A stretch of 64,000 nt of DNA from Cordilura impudica. Lineage: Eukaryota; Arthropoda; Insecta; Diptera; Scathophagidae. Shown piece by piece: positions 10,535 to 22,450 of the stretch. Both the position numbers and the translations under genes were made by a program. The DNA lies in NCBI GenBank assembly GCA_963682025.1, contig OY821519.1:145328394-145392393 (forward strand), written 5' to 3'. Each line of letters begins with the position of its first letter. Position 1 is the stretch's first letter. The notes beneath the pieces are model-generated. The model was not told the DNA's origin. It saw only the letters and a program-made list of their open reading frames with translations, and made no database searches.

Positions 10535-11016
10535 ATAATTCAAAGCTTCGGGGTTACCACAGTTTTCAAAAAAAAATAAAAAATGTTTTGGAAATATGCG
10601 TTCGATTCCAAGCACACTCACCAAATTTTATCAAAATCGGAGACCATAGAAATAATTCTCGTTGAAATGCTCATATATTTTGTTTTTCTATTTTGGTACA
10701 TTTTCGTGGATTTTTTTTTTGTATGGGAACCCCCTTAAGGGTTGGAGATAGAGGGTAAGTTTGTTCTAGAGAAATATTGGGGATACAAAAATAATGGGGG
10801 TTGCTCATACTTTTTACCTCCATAGTGGTGACCCCTTAGTAGTTATGAGCTTCTTTTTATAAATTTTGTTCGTTCTCACGAACTTTAACCCTCGTGCGGC
10901 ACGCGAATTTTCAACCGATCGAGCCCAAATTTTTGTCAAATTTTTTTTTCTCCTAACCTCACACAAAAATGACCTGCTTGTTTGGAAAATTGAAAAAAAA
11001 AATAAGGGCCACCTTA
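10535..11016 (-). repeat. Right long inverted repeat of hAT-1
   Basis: Reverse complement of the left repeat. Followed directly by the second ATGGTCAA target duplication (11,017-11,024). Confidence 0.9.
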
Positions 11017-11204
11017 ATGGTCAAGTATTTCGAAAAAGATCCGAAATTTAAAGATATATTTTGTTTACTATCTTCTATTGACTTTAAAATTGTTAAACGT
11101 AAATGCTGAAAATTCAGAGTATTTGTTGCAATAAATTACTATATTGATCAAATTGTTTACATTTTCAAATATTTTATCTAAATTTGTTACAAATAGTGCA
11201 AGAA

Positions 11205-11262
11205 AACCTAGGTGGAGGTTATCAAAGATTCGGCATAGCCGAATTTAACACTCTTACTTGTT
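11205..11262 (+). repeat. Family II terminal hairpin fragment
   Basis: Contains GATTCGGCATAGCCGAATTT (stem-loop) followed by AACACTCTTACTTG, the hairpin end of the family II repeats at 29,030 and 45,567. Only the end survives. Confidence 0.75.
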
Positions 11263-11459
11263 TAAAATAAAGTTACTACATCCTTAACGAAAAAAAAATT
11301 TTTTTAATTTTTGTTATATTAATTTCAACATAGTAGGCACTTTAAAGGGAGGGTAAAATTTACCACAGTTAGAGGTTAATAATTTATGGACCAGTACAAA
11401 TTTTCAAGAATCTTGCTTCCAGTATTCTAGACGTTTGATAATAGTATTCTAGACATTTG

Positions 11460-11905
11460 ATATACAGGAGGTACCATACCTGATTACGTCCACTTTTGGA
11501 TCCTACGAAATTTTAGTCGGCCCGATTTTTATAAATTTCAATAGCGTTCGTCCTGTGGCCGATTAAAGCTTATAACCAATTCATCAAAATATATTTATAT
11601 TTGCGATCTCTACATGTCAGGTAGACAGCTAAACGGACAGACAGACGTTCGGACGGACGGACATCACTAAATCGACTCAGAAAATTATTCTTAGAACAAA
11701 ATTTTTTTGAAGTCACTTATTTTTAACAAAAAGATATACATATAAACCATATTTGAGAAAAATCCATTCATAACATATATAGACGGATGGACGGACATCG
11801 CTAAATTGATTTAGAAAGTGATTCTGAGTCAATTTATCTAGTGTTTTGTATATATAAGCATCAGTACTAACTCATGCCCATGGAGTGGTATAGGTTATAA
11901 TCATT
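11460..11905 (-). repeat. Rearranged family I remnants
   Basis: Two scrambled pieces of family I with GGAC runs near 11,640-11,665 and 11,783-11,800. Each is followed by the AAATCGACTCAGAAA-type block of the family. Diverged and internally duplicated or deleted; no terminal hairpin. Confidence 0.65.
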
Positions 11906-13060
11906 GCCTTACCTAAAAGCAGATTTGGAAACTCCATTTTTACTGGGATATTTATTTTACAAACAAGACGACAAACATATTTTCATATATCCTAATGAAA
12001 ATTGTAGAAGGTATAAAATTACACAGTCACATACTCATGTACATACATGTATCTCATTTCGCATACACAGGAAACCCAATTAGATATAACTAGCAGTTGG
12101 TAAATTAACAAAAAACTAGAGTATTTACTAATTGCGACCAGAGTAGGACGTTGCCATTACAACGATATGTAATGTTATCGTAAGTGTATGTTAGCTGCTG
12201 TTGAAAAAATTCATTAATCAGTAATAATGATTGTAAATATCGCATGGGAATAACTCATCAATACCTTTTGATATGCACATAAAATACACAGAACAAAAAA
12301 TATTAACAAAACACAGGAAAATCTAGATGTGGTAATTTTATTAGTAAAATTATATTTTCTCAGGGGAAATGAACATATACTTTGGCCAATCATCAGTACT
12401 AATTACTGGATAAATTAAATACACTGTGTAACAGTGATTTTGTACATTAGCAATGTCCTAGTGGAGGTTGTATATCACAAAACCACGCTTAAACATTTTG
12501 TACCACCCTCAAATCTAGAAAGAAATTGTCAAAAAAAATCTATTTGGGTTCTTGCCACGCTAAAAATATTAAACTTCATCAATTTTTAATCAATTTTTAA
12601 TCTGTAAACGAGCATGAAAGAAGGATTAATTCCGATTTTCAAACTTATAGAAACTACTTCTATAACAACTGTGTGGAAATTTTAGTAAGAATATCTAAAA
12701 ATTTTTACTTTAAATTTTTAAATTTTGCAATCGTTAATTTTACAAGTTTTCTTAAATTAAGTTAAGCTTTGGTTAATTTAAATTTACAGTTATTTTTCTA
12801 AACATGGAAGTTTAGACTTTGGCATGACTTTCATGTTTGTCTTGAGTTTGTGAAATCGGCCCTTAGCAGTTTTAAAGTTCGAATGTAAATTGTTTTAGAA
12901 TATTTACATATGAGATTTAAACATTATTTTGCATATTCACAAATTATAAAAAATGCATATTTTCCATTTACGTGTCTTAAAACTATTATTATAAGATTTG
13001 TTGAGTTTATAAAAGTTTCCAATTATTTTTATAATTTATTTCGTCAAATATTTAATTTTT
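11906..13060. other. AT-rich stretch, nothing recognised
   Basis: No coding pattern, inverted repeat or known repeat detected by eye. Short open frames on the plus strand (for example 12,910-13,110) run into copy B and look like chance. Confidence 0.5.
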
Positions 13061-13790
13061 TACACCCTATACCACTATGTGGTTTGTTTGTAACAACCAA
13101 CAATATTTGAACTAGACCCATCTTTAATTATACCGATCGAATCAGAATCACTTTCTGAGTTGATTTAACAATGTCCGTCCGTCCGTCCGTCCGTCTGTGT
13201 GTCCATGCAGGTCGCAAATATGAATATATTTTGATGAAATTTGGTATGTAAGCTTTCATCAGCCATGGGATGAACGCTATTGAAATTGGTGGGAATCGGT
13301 CCATGTTCAGACCTAGCCCCCATACAAATTACCCCTATGAAATCGACATAAATTGCCATAAGATCCAAATTGTCATATAGATCTTACTCAAATTGGGTTT
13401 GTATGCGTTCATTACATCCATTAATGAGTAGTCCAAAAATTATACCTTTGGCCCCATATAGACTGCTTCCCGATCTTCACTTAAATCTACTAAAAACAAA
13501 AATATTGCACTGATTCTTCTCAAATTTTGTTTGTATATATTTTTGCAAAATACAAGAGACTTTACCAAACATGACCAGGATTGGTCCATTTTTGGAACTA
13601 GTCCCCATATAGATATAGGATCCGATATGAACTTTTTCATATCTGCAGCCAAAAAATTAATAAAAATCCCACTCAAATTTGGTTTTTGCTTATTTTCTAT
13701 GTCCAGTTAGTTGGGCCTAAGAGATAGGGTTTCTAAACGCATGTTATAGGGTATCGTATAGTCGGTCTAGACCGACTATAATTTTCTTAC
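13061..13790 (+). mobile_element. Family I DINE-like repeat, copy B
   Basis: Near full-length plus-orientation copy. It starts TACACCCTATACCACTATGT, has a (GTCC)n run near 13,170-13,190 and ends in the 24-bp perfect palindrome at 13,757-13,780 (half TATAGTCGGTCT) and TTTTCTTAC. Open frames inside it recur in the other copies but differ by indels, so they are not genes. Confidence 0.85.
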
Positions 13791-14049
13791 TTTTTTTTAA
13801 TTAAATTTAATAATAAGTTATTTACTTTGAATTCCTATACAACAAGACTTATAATCTCATGATTAGAATAAAGGAATAATAAAGCAATAATATTAAAACA
13901 ATTACAAGTAAAGTTTAAAATTTTAAATAATATATTAAAACTGATCAAATAAGTTTAAATAAGAATTGAATCACAGTTATACCGCAATTAAAAATGGAAA
14001 GAAATAAATTAAATTAACAAATAAAAAATAGTTTAAAACTTTAATTTTA

Positions 14050-14325
14050 ACATAACATGTTTATCTAAGACTGTACAAATCAAAAAGGAACTTTTTAAAA
14101 TGCATGGCATTGCTTATAAATTGTATGTTCGGAGGTAGAGAGTTCCAAAGACGTATAGAATGGATATAAAAATACCATTCAGATTTTGTAATTCGATGTA
14201 TAATTGGAGTCAAATCATTATTCCTATGTGATAGAGAAAACATTATTCTGTTACAGAGATACGAAGGTTCACCAGTATATACAATTTTGTGGAGTAGAAT
14301 TGACGATCGTGGATTGTGGCTTTGT
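14050..14325 (-). pseudogene. LINE-a, 3' end of the reverse transcriptase ORF
   Basis: Last ~85 codons of a non-LTR retrotransposon ORF2, reading LLHKIVYTGEPSYLCNR and then YFYIHSIRLWNSLPPNIQ to a stop at 14,061. The block ...IRLWN-LP... matches the ends of LINE-c (26,100) and LINE-d (54,160). This is the 3' end of an element whose middle lies at 17,310-17,947 and whose 5' part lies at 21,483-22,450; the plus-strand LINE-b separates it from its middle. About 45 codons are missing at the junction. Confidence 0.75.
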
Positions 14326-17309
14326 CGCGGTGAGGGGGCTCAGTAAGATGCAATGATCCTGAGAGGTAAGGTCAAAGGGGAGCACCTGAAGCTAACAGCA
14401 ATCCACAACGGTTGGCGATTTATCCGGTTGGTCATACTCCACCTTGACGTCCCGGGATGTTAGAAAGTAAACACCATCGTCAATTTTGCTTAGAAGTCCT
14501 CCGTTTTTCAGACTCATTAGTCTAGAGGTCTGACTGGTGGCCTTAACTGGCAGTCCCAGTATCAGTCTAGGATGTATAGGCTAATCAATCGTACTCCCGA
14601 ACTAATATGATTACTGAAACCGAAAGAAATAATAACCAACTGCTCCCTTTAATGATGACGACTATTGGAATGAAAACACGGAAACGATTCGGAACCTGGA
14701 ACATTATAACTCTAGCAGAAACATCAAGATTAGCCCAACTCGAACACGAATTTGAACGACTGAACCTCCTATTCGTGGGTCTAAGCGAAGTCAGATGGAA
14801 TAGCTGCGGTGAACACAAAACTTCCTCTGGCGCTACACTTATTTACTCTGGAAAACCAGCAGATGAAAGAAGAGAGAGTGGAGTAGGCTTCTTATTGTCC
14901 AAAGAGGAGATTATTCGGAGACCGAATAATCGTTGCAAAGTTTAAAACTAGAGCCAGAACACTCACATGCATACAATGTTACGCCCCAACTGAAGTTGAC
15001 GACCCACAAGTTAAAGATAATTTCTACGACTCCCTATACACTATTTTAAACAGCTGCCCTCAAGCTCGTCATGGGCGACTTTAACGCGCAAATCGGTTCA
15101 GACAACACCGGAAAAGAACAAGTGATGGGTAAGCATGCCCTTGGCACAATGAACGACAACGGAGAGCGTTTTTACGAACTATGCAACATAATGAGCTTCA
15201 CCATGGGAGGAAGTCTTTTCCCGCACAAACCCCTACATAAAATCACTTGGGTGTCCCCAGACCATGTAACAGAAAACCAAATTGACCACATTGCCATCAG
15301 CAAAATGTGGAGGCATTCGCTATGCGACGTTCGAAAAAAAGAAGTGCTGACATGGCCAGTGATCACCATTTACTTATCGGTGAACTACAATTAAAACTAA
15401 CTGCAGTCAATAGAAAGCCACAAAATAAAAGGAAACGTTACGACCTCGCTAAACTCGCTGACCCTCCAGTGTTAAATGAGTATCAGTCTCTTCTGTCAGC
15501 CCAAGTCCCAAATCCAACGCCACCAGAAGATGGTTTTGACGCCGAAACTTATTGGAAGCGAGCAACAAAGCGTCGGAATCTGTCAACGTCAAAGTAACCC
15601 ATGGATTACTGGGCACACATGGAATCTTATAAAAGCGCAAAGAAGAAAAAGAAAAGATTAATAGGGCAAGAACTCGTCAAGCGAAACAGCAGGCACAAGC
15701 AAATTACACAACTGCTAACCGCAGAGTAAAACGCAGCGCCAGAGCCGATAAACGAAGATGGCTCGACAACTTAGTAACAAAAGCCCAAAGAGCAAGCGAA
15801 TCACATAGACACAAGACCTCTATAAATCACCAAAACTATCGCTGGTCGTGTTCACGCGAACGCAAGCCGATCAAAAATACCAGTGGTGAACTAGTGCATT
15901 CTATCGAAGATCAACTAAAAGTATGGGAAGACCACTACAGAAACCTCCTAAGCGATACAAACACAACCTTCAGCAGGAACTATGTAGTAGACACAATGAA
16001 CACGCCCCACGCAATGACGTTAACATAGACGCTCCAAGTATCAGAGAAATTGAGGCAGCACTAGCACAGCTTAAATCGAATAAATCCGCTGGTCCAGACA
16101 ACATCGCTCCCGAACTGCTTAAAGCAGACTAGGGTTCAGCTGCACTAATTCTCAAACCACTTATAAACCATTTTTTGTCTCAAGAATCATTGTCGCCCAA
16201 TATAAAAGACGGTATCATCATTAACCTACCAAAAAAAGGAAATCTCGTGGAGTGCTCCAACTGGAGGCATAACTTCACTAAATGTTGCCTATAAAGTCAT
16301 CGCTCAAATTTTACACAACCGTATATCGCCCGCCGCTGAGCCTCGCTTACGAGGTGAACAAGCTGGATTCAGGCCCCATCGTTCTTGCGCCGACCACATC
16401 AACAGCCTACGAATTATCGTAGAACAGTCTAGCGAGTGGCGATCACCTGTGTATCTCTTATTCATCGATTTTAAGCGTGCATTTGACACCCTTCTTTACA
16501 TTGCCATCTGGACTGCTTTAGAATGTAAAGGCATTCTAAATAAGTTGATTTACCTAATAAAAGGGTTGTATTCTGACGCCCATTGCTCGGTGCTCCACGC
16601 GGGCCGCCTCAGCGGTCAATTTCAAATTAAAACTGGCATTCGTCAAGGCTGTATCCTTTCGCCATTGTTATTTAACATAGTCCTCGATGTGGTAATGTCG
16701 GAAGCTATGAGCACAGATAATGGAATCTCATTTGGCCTTCAAAACAAACTAAGTGACCTTGACTATGCGGATTACATATGCCTGCCAGCACAGAACTTTT
16801 CACAGATGCAAGAGACGCTGAACAATTTTGCAAAGCGTGCACGGACAGCTGGTCTGTCAATCAACATAAGCAAAACTAAGTCTCTGCGTTTGAACAACAA
16901 CTGCTCAGCGAATTTCCAGCTGGATGGCGTATGCATTGAAGACGTGCAGAGTTTTTGCTATCTTGAAAGCTACATATCAAATAATGGAGGCAGCCAGCAA
17001 GACTTCCAAAACAGGCTATCAAAAGCGATGCAAGCGTTTGGGATTCTCTACAAAATCTGGAAATCATCCAACATCTCATTACGCACAAAGCTACGTTTGT
17101 ACAACACAAATGTAAAGTCGACGTTACTCTATGGGTGTGAAAGCTTGAAAATATCGGAAAGGGATGCACAATATCTTCAAGCCTTTGCTAATCACTGCCT
17201 ACGTCGCATCCTTCACATATTCTGGCCTGAGACCATATCCAATAGCGAGCTCTGGTTTAGAACGAATCAACCACTCATAACTGAAGAAATAATGGTTCGC
17301 ATACCATAA
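14326..17309 (+). pseudogene. LINE-b, endonuclease plus reverse transcriptase (broken)
   Basis: A non-LTR retrotransposon in the opposite strand to LINE-a. A GC-richer 5' leader (14,326-14,606) precedes an apurinic-type endonuclease: FGTWNIITLAETSRLAQLE near 14,690, VGLSEVRWN near 14,776, MGDFNAQIG near 15,071, IDHIAIS near 15,282 and SDHHLLIGE near 15,358. The reverse transcriptase follows: LKSNKSAGPDNIAPELLK near 16,070, LFIDFKRAFDT near 16,458, TGIRQGCILSPLLFNIVLD near 16,632, and DYADYICL near 16,760. The catalytic YADD box is mutated to YADY. Several frameshifts and stops (near 14,945, 15,300, 15,595-15,900, 16,130 and 16,260) inactivate it. The end is abrupt (MVRIP stop at 17,309), so the 3' end seems missing. 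The endonuclease resembles proteins often mislabelled craniofacial development protein 2-like. Confidence 0.85.
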
Positions 17310-17947
17310 ACCTATTTTACAACAGCATTGTGGGCAACATTTTGCAAAAATTTCGCATTCATATAAGTGGCGTGAAATATTGAGTTTTCCATAAGTTTTG
17401 CAGCATAGAGTAAACTTTTCCAACAGTAGCATTTTTATGGTCTGATCTGCCTAGTTTTTTTTTTGCTATTTTTGCGATTTCAATTCTTTGATTGTTGAGA
17501 ATAATTGCTGATTCTGGAAACAATTTCATAGTTTCTGGGTTATAATTAAGCATTTTGACTTAGAGCGGTTTAGGCAAAGACCATTTGCATTTGTCCACAC
17601 GTGAATTCGGTTAAGATCTTCCTTAAGTTTATATACACAATCAGTAATTTGCTTCATATCACTACTAATGCCGGCTTGAACTTCATCAGCATAGATATGT
17701 ACATAACATGGTGATAATTGGGTAGTGAAATCAGATGTTAGTTGGGAGGGAACCAAGCCCTGTGTTACACCTTTTGCTAAAGATAACGGGCGCTATCTCA
17801 TATTATTAGCAAATACTGATTGATGACGATCCGATAAGTATGAAGATATTAAACATGTTGATGACGATGAAAAGTTAAACATTTTTCTCAATTGCATAGT
17901 AAGAACATTATCGTTAACCGTATCATATGCCTTAGAGTGATCTAGGA
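17310..17947 (-). pseudogene. LINE-a, middle of the reverse transcriptase
   Basis: Reading down the minus strand from 17,947: LLDHSKAYDTVNDNVL, then LISSYLSDRHQSVF. After frame breaks come AKGVTQG, HIYADEVQAGI (YADD changed to YADE), VWTNANGLCLNRSKSKC and the linker VYSMLQNLWKTQYFTPL. It ends near 17,325 in a block resembling YGCEIFA. Same family as LINE-c. The upstream boundary is exactly the target duplication of the hAT at 17,948. Confidence 0.8.
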
Positions 17948-18099
17948 CATTGTTCCGCAAAGCGTGTGTACCATGGTCATCGGTTAGTGTGCCGCGGGAA
18001 AAAGTTAAGGTTTTGTGAAGTTAATAACCCTAAAAATAGCTTTGAGCTATAACAGTCAGTCGTCGTTGTAGCGCCCGACTGAGTGTGCGTAGCTTCGCT

Positions 18100-18941
<842 letters not shown>

Positions 18942-19485
18942 GTTAAACAGGCTCACATTACTCACTAAACATCTTTTCATATTTGGTATGTATATTGATT
19001 TTAATAATAAATAAATTTATATATAAAAACGTTGGTGCATTTGTTTGTAACGAATGATTTCCGGATCCATAAGAGCTGTCGAGCTAAGATTTGCAACATA
19101 GGTTTGGTTCGAGCTCTTCTGTGTTTTTTTTAGTTTTAACCCTCTAGCTTGCATTGGGATCAAGTTATAAACAAAATTCCTATTTTCAGTGCATTTTGAC
19201 TGCAATTCAGAATGTATGTATGTTTTATCATAGGAAATTTTTGTATGTATAAATGGAACAGATAGGTGGCGCAGGGGTAAAGTCATTTCGAATATTCTTA
19301 TTTACGGTGCGATTTTACTGAAACTAAGAACGTACATATATGTGTGTTAGATAATGCCAAAAAAATTTTTGTTGGGCTCGGTAGATGGCGCTGGCGTTCG
19401 AAAAATAATGAGTTGTAAAATTTATTTAAATTTTGTAAGTTACAAAATTCACAAACGATTTTATATACAAATATTCTAACCAAAA

Positions 19486-21185
19486 AGGAAGGAAAAATTG
19501 CATTAACTATTGCTTTATCCGGAATAGCCGCAACATTATTGCATGGTGGTCATACAGCTCATTTAGCACTCAAATCACCGTTAAACGTACAAACGAATGA
19601 GAATGCCATATTAATATAAAAAAACATTCCGGTATGGCAAAATTTCTGCAAAAATACAATATTATTATTTGTGATGAATATAACATGGCTTACAAACATT
19701 CCTTAGAAGCACTACATAGAACGTTAAAAGATTTGAAAGGCAATGAAAGACTTTTTGGTGGAGCTCTCATTTTATTATCCATGATCCAACGGCTGAACAA
19801 TTTTCAAAACAACTACTTGGTTAAGTGAAACAACTATTTTACCCGCAAAAAATTTCGATGTCGATAATATTAATGTTGTTATTCAGGATATGATTGATTC
19901 CGAAACGTTTTCTTTCAAATCTATGGATAGTGTTGTTGAAGAAAATGAAGCAGTCAATTATCCAACAGAATTTTTGAATTCACTTGATGTGCCCGATCTA
20001 CCACCACATTTATTAAAATTAAAAGTTGGTTCTCCAATAATTTTGCTACGTAACCTCAACGCTCCGAGACTATGTAATGGAACCAGGTTAATTGTTGAGA
20101 GAATAATACCCATGTTATAGAGGCCACAATTCTCAAAAGCAAATTTAAAGGAGAACATGTCTTGCTGCCAAGAATTCCTATGATTCCTACCGACACACCG
20201 ATAACAGTCAAAAGATTGCAAATTCCGAACCGATTGGGCTTTGCCATTACCATTAAAAAATCTCAAGGACAATCGTTGCAAATATGTAGTTTGGACTTCG
20301 AAAACGGTTGTTTTTCCCGTGTGGGAAAGCCAGCAAATTTATATATATACTGCCAGAATAATAAAACTAAAAATATTGTTCACTCTTTTTATACCCTATA
20401 CCACTATGTGGTTTGGGTATAATGACTTTGTGCTGCTGTTTGTAACAACCAAAAATATTTGATCTAGACCCATCTTTAATTATACCGATCGAATCAGAAT
20501 CACTTTCTGAGTTGATTTAACAATGTCCGTCCGTCCGTCCGTCCGTCCGTCTGTGTGTCCATGTAAACCTTGTAATCAAACTGCAGGTCGCAAATATGAA
20601 TATATTGTGATGAAATTTGGTGTGTAAGCTTTTATCGGCCATGGGATGAACGCTATTGAAATTGGTGAGAATCGGTCCATGTTCAGACCTAGCCCCCATA
20701 CAAATTACCCATATGAAATCGACATAAATTGCCATAAGATCCAAATTGTCATATAGATCTTACTCAAATTGGGTTTGTATGCGTTCATTACATCCATTAA
20801 TGAGTAGTCCAAAAATGATCCATTTTACCCCATATAGAGCTGCTTCCCGATCTTCACTTAAATCTATTAAAAAACAAAAATATTGCACTGATTCTTCTCA
20901 AATTTTGTTTGTATATATTTTTGCAAAATACGAGAGACTTTACCAAACATGATCAGGATCGGTCCATTTTTGGACCAAGTCCGTATATAGATATAGCATC
21001 CGATATGAACTTTTCATATCTGCAGCCAAAAAAATTAATAAAAATTCCACTCAAATTTGGTTTTTGCTTATTTTCTATGTCCAGTTAGTTGGACCTAAGA
21101 GATAGGGTCTCTAAACGCATGGTATAGGGTATCGTATAGTCGGTCTAGACCGACTATAATTTTCTTACTTGTTAGAATTACAATG
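19486..21185 (+). pseudogene. Helitron Pif1-like helicase, C-terminal part, split by a repeat
   Basis: Walker-region start GKIALTIALSGIAATLLHGG near 19,492 and HTAHLALKSPLN near 19,552. Next is a DE-box-like segment, IIICDEYNMAYKHSLEALHR (19,658-19,717; usual DEC changed to DEY), and FGGALILL. A deletion follows, then the C-terminal blocks: NYPTEFLNSLDVPDLPPHLL near 19,959, KVGSPIILLRNLNAPRLCNG, LLPRIPMIPTDTPI near 20,161, and FAITIKKSQGQSLQ near 20,240. The final KNIVHS codons are cut at 20,387 by family I copy C. The frame resumes after it with LELQ and a stop near 21,185. Frameshifts near 19,630 and 19,826, a stop near 20,118 and a small deletion around 20,330 disable it. Confidence 0.85.
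20388..21172 (+). mobile_element. Family I DINE-like repeat, copy C (in the Helitron helicase)
   Basis: Full-length plus-orientation copy from TTTATACCCTATACC to TTTTCTTACTTG, with the terminal palindrome at about 21,136-21,159 and a (GTCC)n run near 20,524-20,548. It lies between two T residues of the helicase ORF; removing it rejoins the codons for HSLELQ. Insertion between T and T is the reported habit of Helentron/DINE elements. Confidence 0.85.
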
Positions 21186-21482
21186 ATAGAAATATATTGG
21201 TCATTCTTATACATATGTATGTTACAATAAATATTTATTTTAATTTTCATAAATAAAACATGGTTTTTCTCTAACAGCTTTCAATTAATATTAACAAATG
21301 CACAAACGTTTTTTTATATAGATATATACAGATTCTAACTAAAATTAAAAATTCATTGAGGGCAAAACAACGTTTGCCGGGTCCAGCTAGTATTAAATAA
21401 ATATTGATTTTTTCTTTGCTGACCTCTAAAATTTTTTGTTTTGATATGTGCACCCTGAACACAAAAAGCTTGCGGAACACTG

Positions 21483-22450
21483 ATCTTGGAGAACTAGAAA
21501 CGAAATGTCCGAATTTCCAAATTTAAATGAAAGCCTGACTGCCTACGAGTAAGGAAAACATTATCATTAATATACCAATATAATTGGTGATATAATATCT
21601 TGTAAAAAGCTTTTGATAAGTGTGGCAATATAGCGGTTGGCCGACATTCACTATTTTTGCATATTTCCATGTTTGCAAGAAATATACTTTTTGTTAAAAT
21701 TCTGTTAAAAATAATATTACGTAAGGTGGCATTGGAGGGTGGACTGTTTTCAAAAATTTTGGTTGAATATTGTCGAAGCCTACAACATTTGATTTAAGGG
21801 CAATACAGCTGTAGATTACATCTGATTGATTCACAATTACAAAATGAAACTCATTTCCATTCATCACATCAGTCTGATTATAGAAATTTCTAGGAATATT
21901 AGGGTGATTACTAAATTGTTAATTAATATTTTTACATTATCTACACTATTAGTCTTACCAATACCAACTTCTCTTATGGCTTTCCAAGTTTTCTTTCCTG
22001 TTTTCCTCCCTTCTTGCATTACAATATTCTTCATGTAACTCGTCAGATTTAAAAAGTTTCCAGCGGCTGAAAATCAAATCCCTCTGATCAATCGCAGCTT
22101 TTATATCAGTGCTGGACCAGGGTTTTCTTTTATGGTTCACCATTAGTGCTTTACCAGGTACACATTTGGCGAAAATGGCTTTCCACTGAGAGCATATAAT
22201 AAATTGAATCCTAGTCAATATTTGAAAGCTCAAATGATACAACGTTTAGATCCATGTGCTTAAAATCATAATACGTAATAGCATTAGTTGATAATTTTTG
22301 TTTAAAATCGTATGTGAGAAAATCGTATGTGAGAGGTCGTTAGTTGGTCGTAAAGAAGGGCTTTATCCTTATTACTAACAAAAATAATATCCAATAATGA
22401 ATTTCTAGTGTAGGGATAATGAGTGGGTACTATTGTGTATTATTTACTAA
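21483..22450 (-). pseudogene. LINE-a, 5' part (endonuclease end, linker, start of RT)
   Basis: Reading down the minus strand: NSLLDIIFVSNKDKALLYDQL near 22,410 (end of the endonuclease), and DFKHMDLNVVSFELSNIDWD near 22,260. Then comes the linker KRKPWSSTDIKAAIDQRDL, in the open frame 21,955-22,242. The RT start reads CRPTAILPHLSKAFYKILYH near 21,640 and NVFLTRRQSGF near 21,545. It stops at the hAT-B target duplication (21,483-21,490) and resumes at 17,947. The element is truncated at the 5' side near 22,450. Confidence 0.75.

Larger units (their letters stand above)
6978..11016 (-). mobile_element. Complete hAT-like transposon with ~490-bp inverted repeats (hAT-1)
   Basis: A 4.04-kb element bounded by TAAGGTGGCCC at the left and its complement GGGCCACCTTA at the right. 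It is flanked on both sides by the identical 8-bp ATGGTCAA (6970-6977 and 11,017-11,024). An 8-bp duplication and ends of the form TAAGG (pattern Y-A-R-N-G) are hallmarks of hAT elements. The inverted repeats are unusually long: 6978-7472 against 10,535-11,016, nearly identical by eye apart from the first 60 bp and scattered changes. One gene lies between them on the minus strand. Very similar repeats and an almost open gene point to a young insertion. Confidence 0.9.
19012..21390 (+). mobile_element. Helitron (truncated) with canonical 3' end
   Basis: A rolling-circle transposon inside hAT-B. The 3' end is textbook: a hairpin GGCAAA-ACAACG-TTTGCC (21,361-21,378) followed by GGGTCCAGCTAG, with the terminal CTAG at 21,387-21,390 and a T next. 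The 5' end is less certain; an AT-rich start near 19,012 (TATATATAAAAACG) is the best candidate. Only the helicase C-terminal half remains. Sequence after 21,390 returns to the terminal region of hAT-B. Confidence 0.75.

Noticed and set aside
14607..15394. Host craniofacial development protein 2-like gene
   Set aside because: The similarity is to the endonuclease of non-LTR retrotransposons, which is often mislabelled this way; a reverse transcriptase follows.
20517..20952. Recurrent short ORFs inside family I (for example the MDLMAIYVDFI type frames at 13.2, 20.5, 23.9 and 50.4 kb)
   Set aside because: They recur because the repeat recurs. Lengths differ through indels, they span the microsatellite, and no family pattern is visible.
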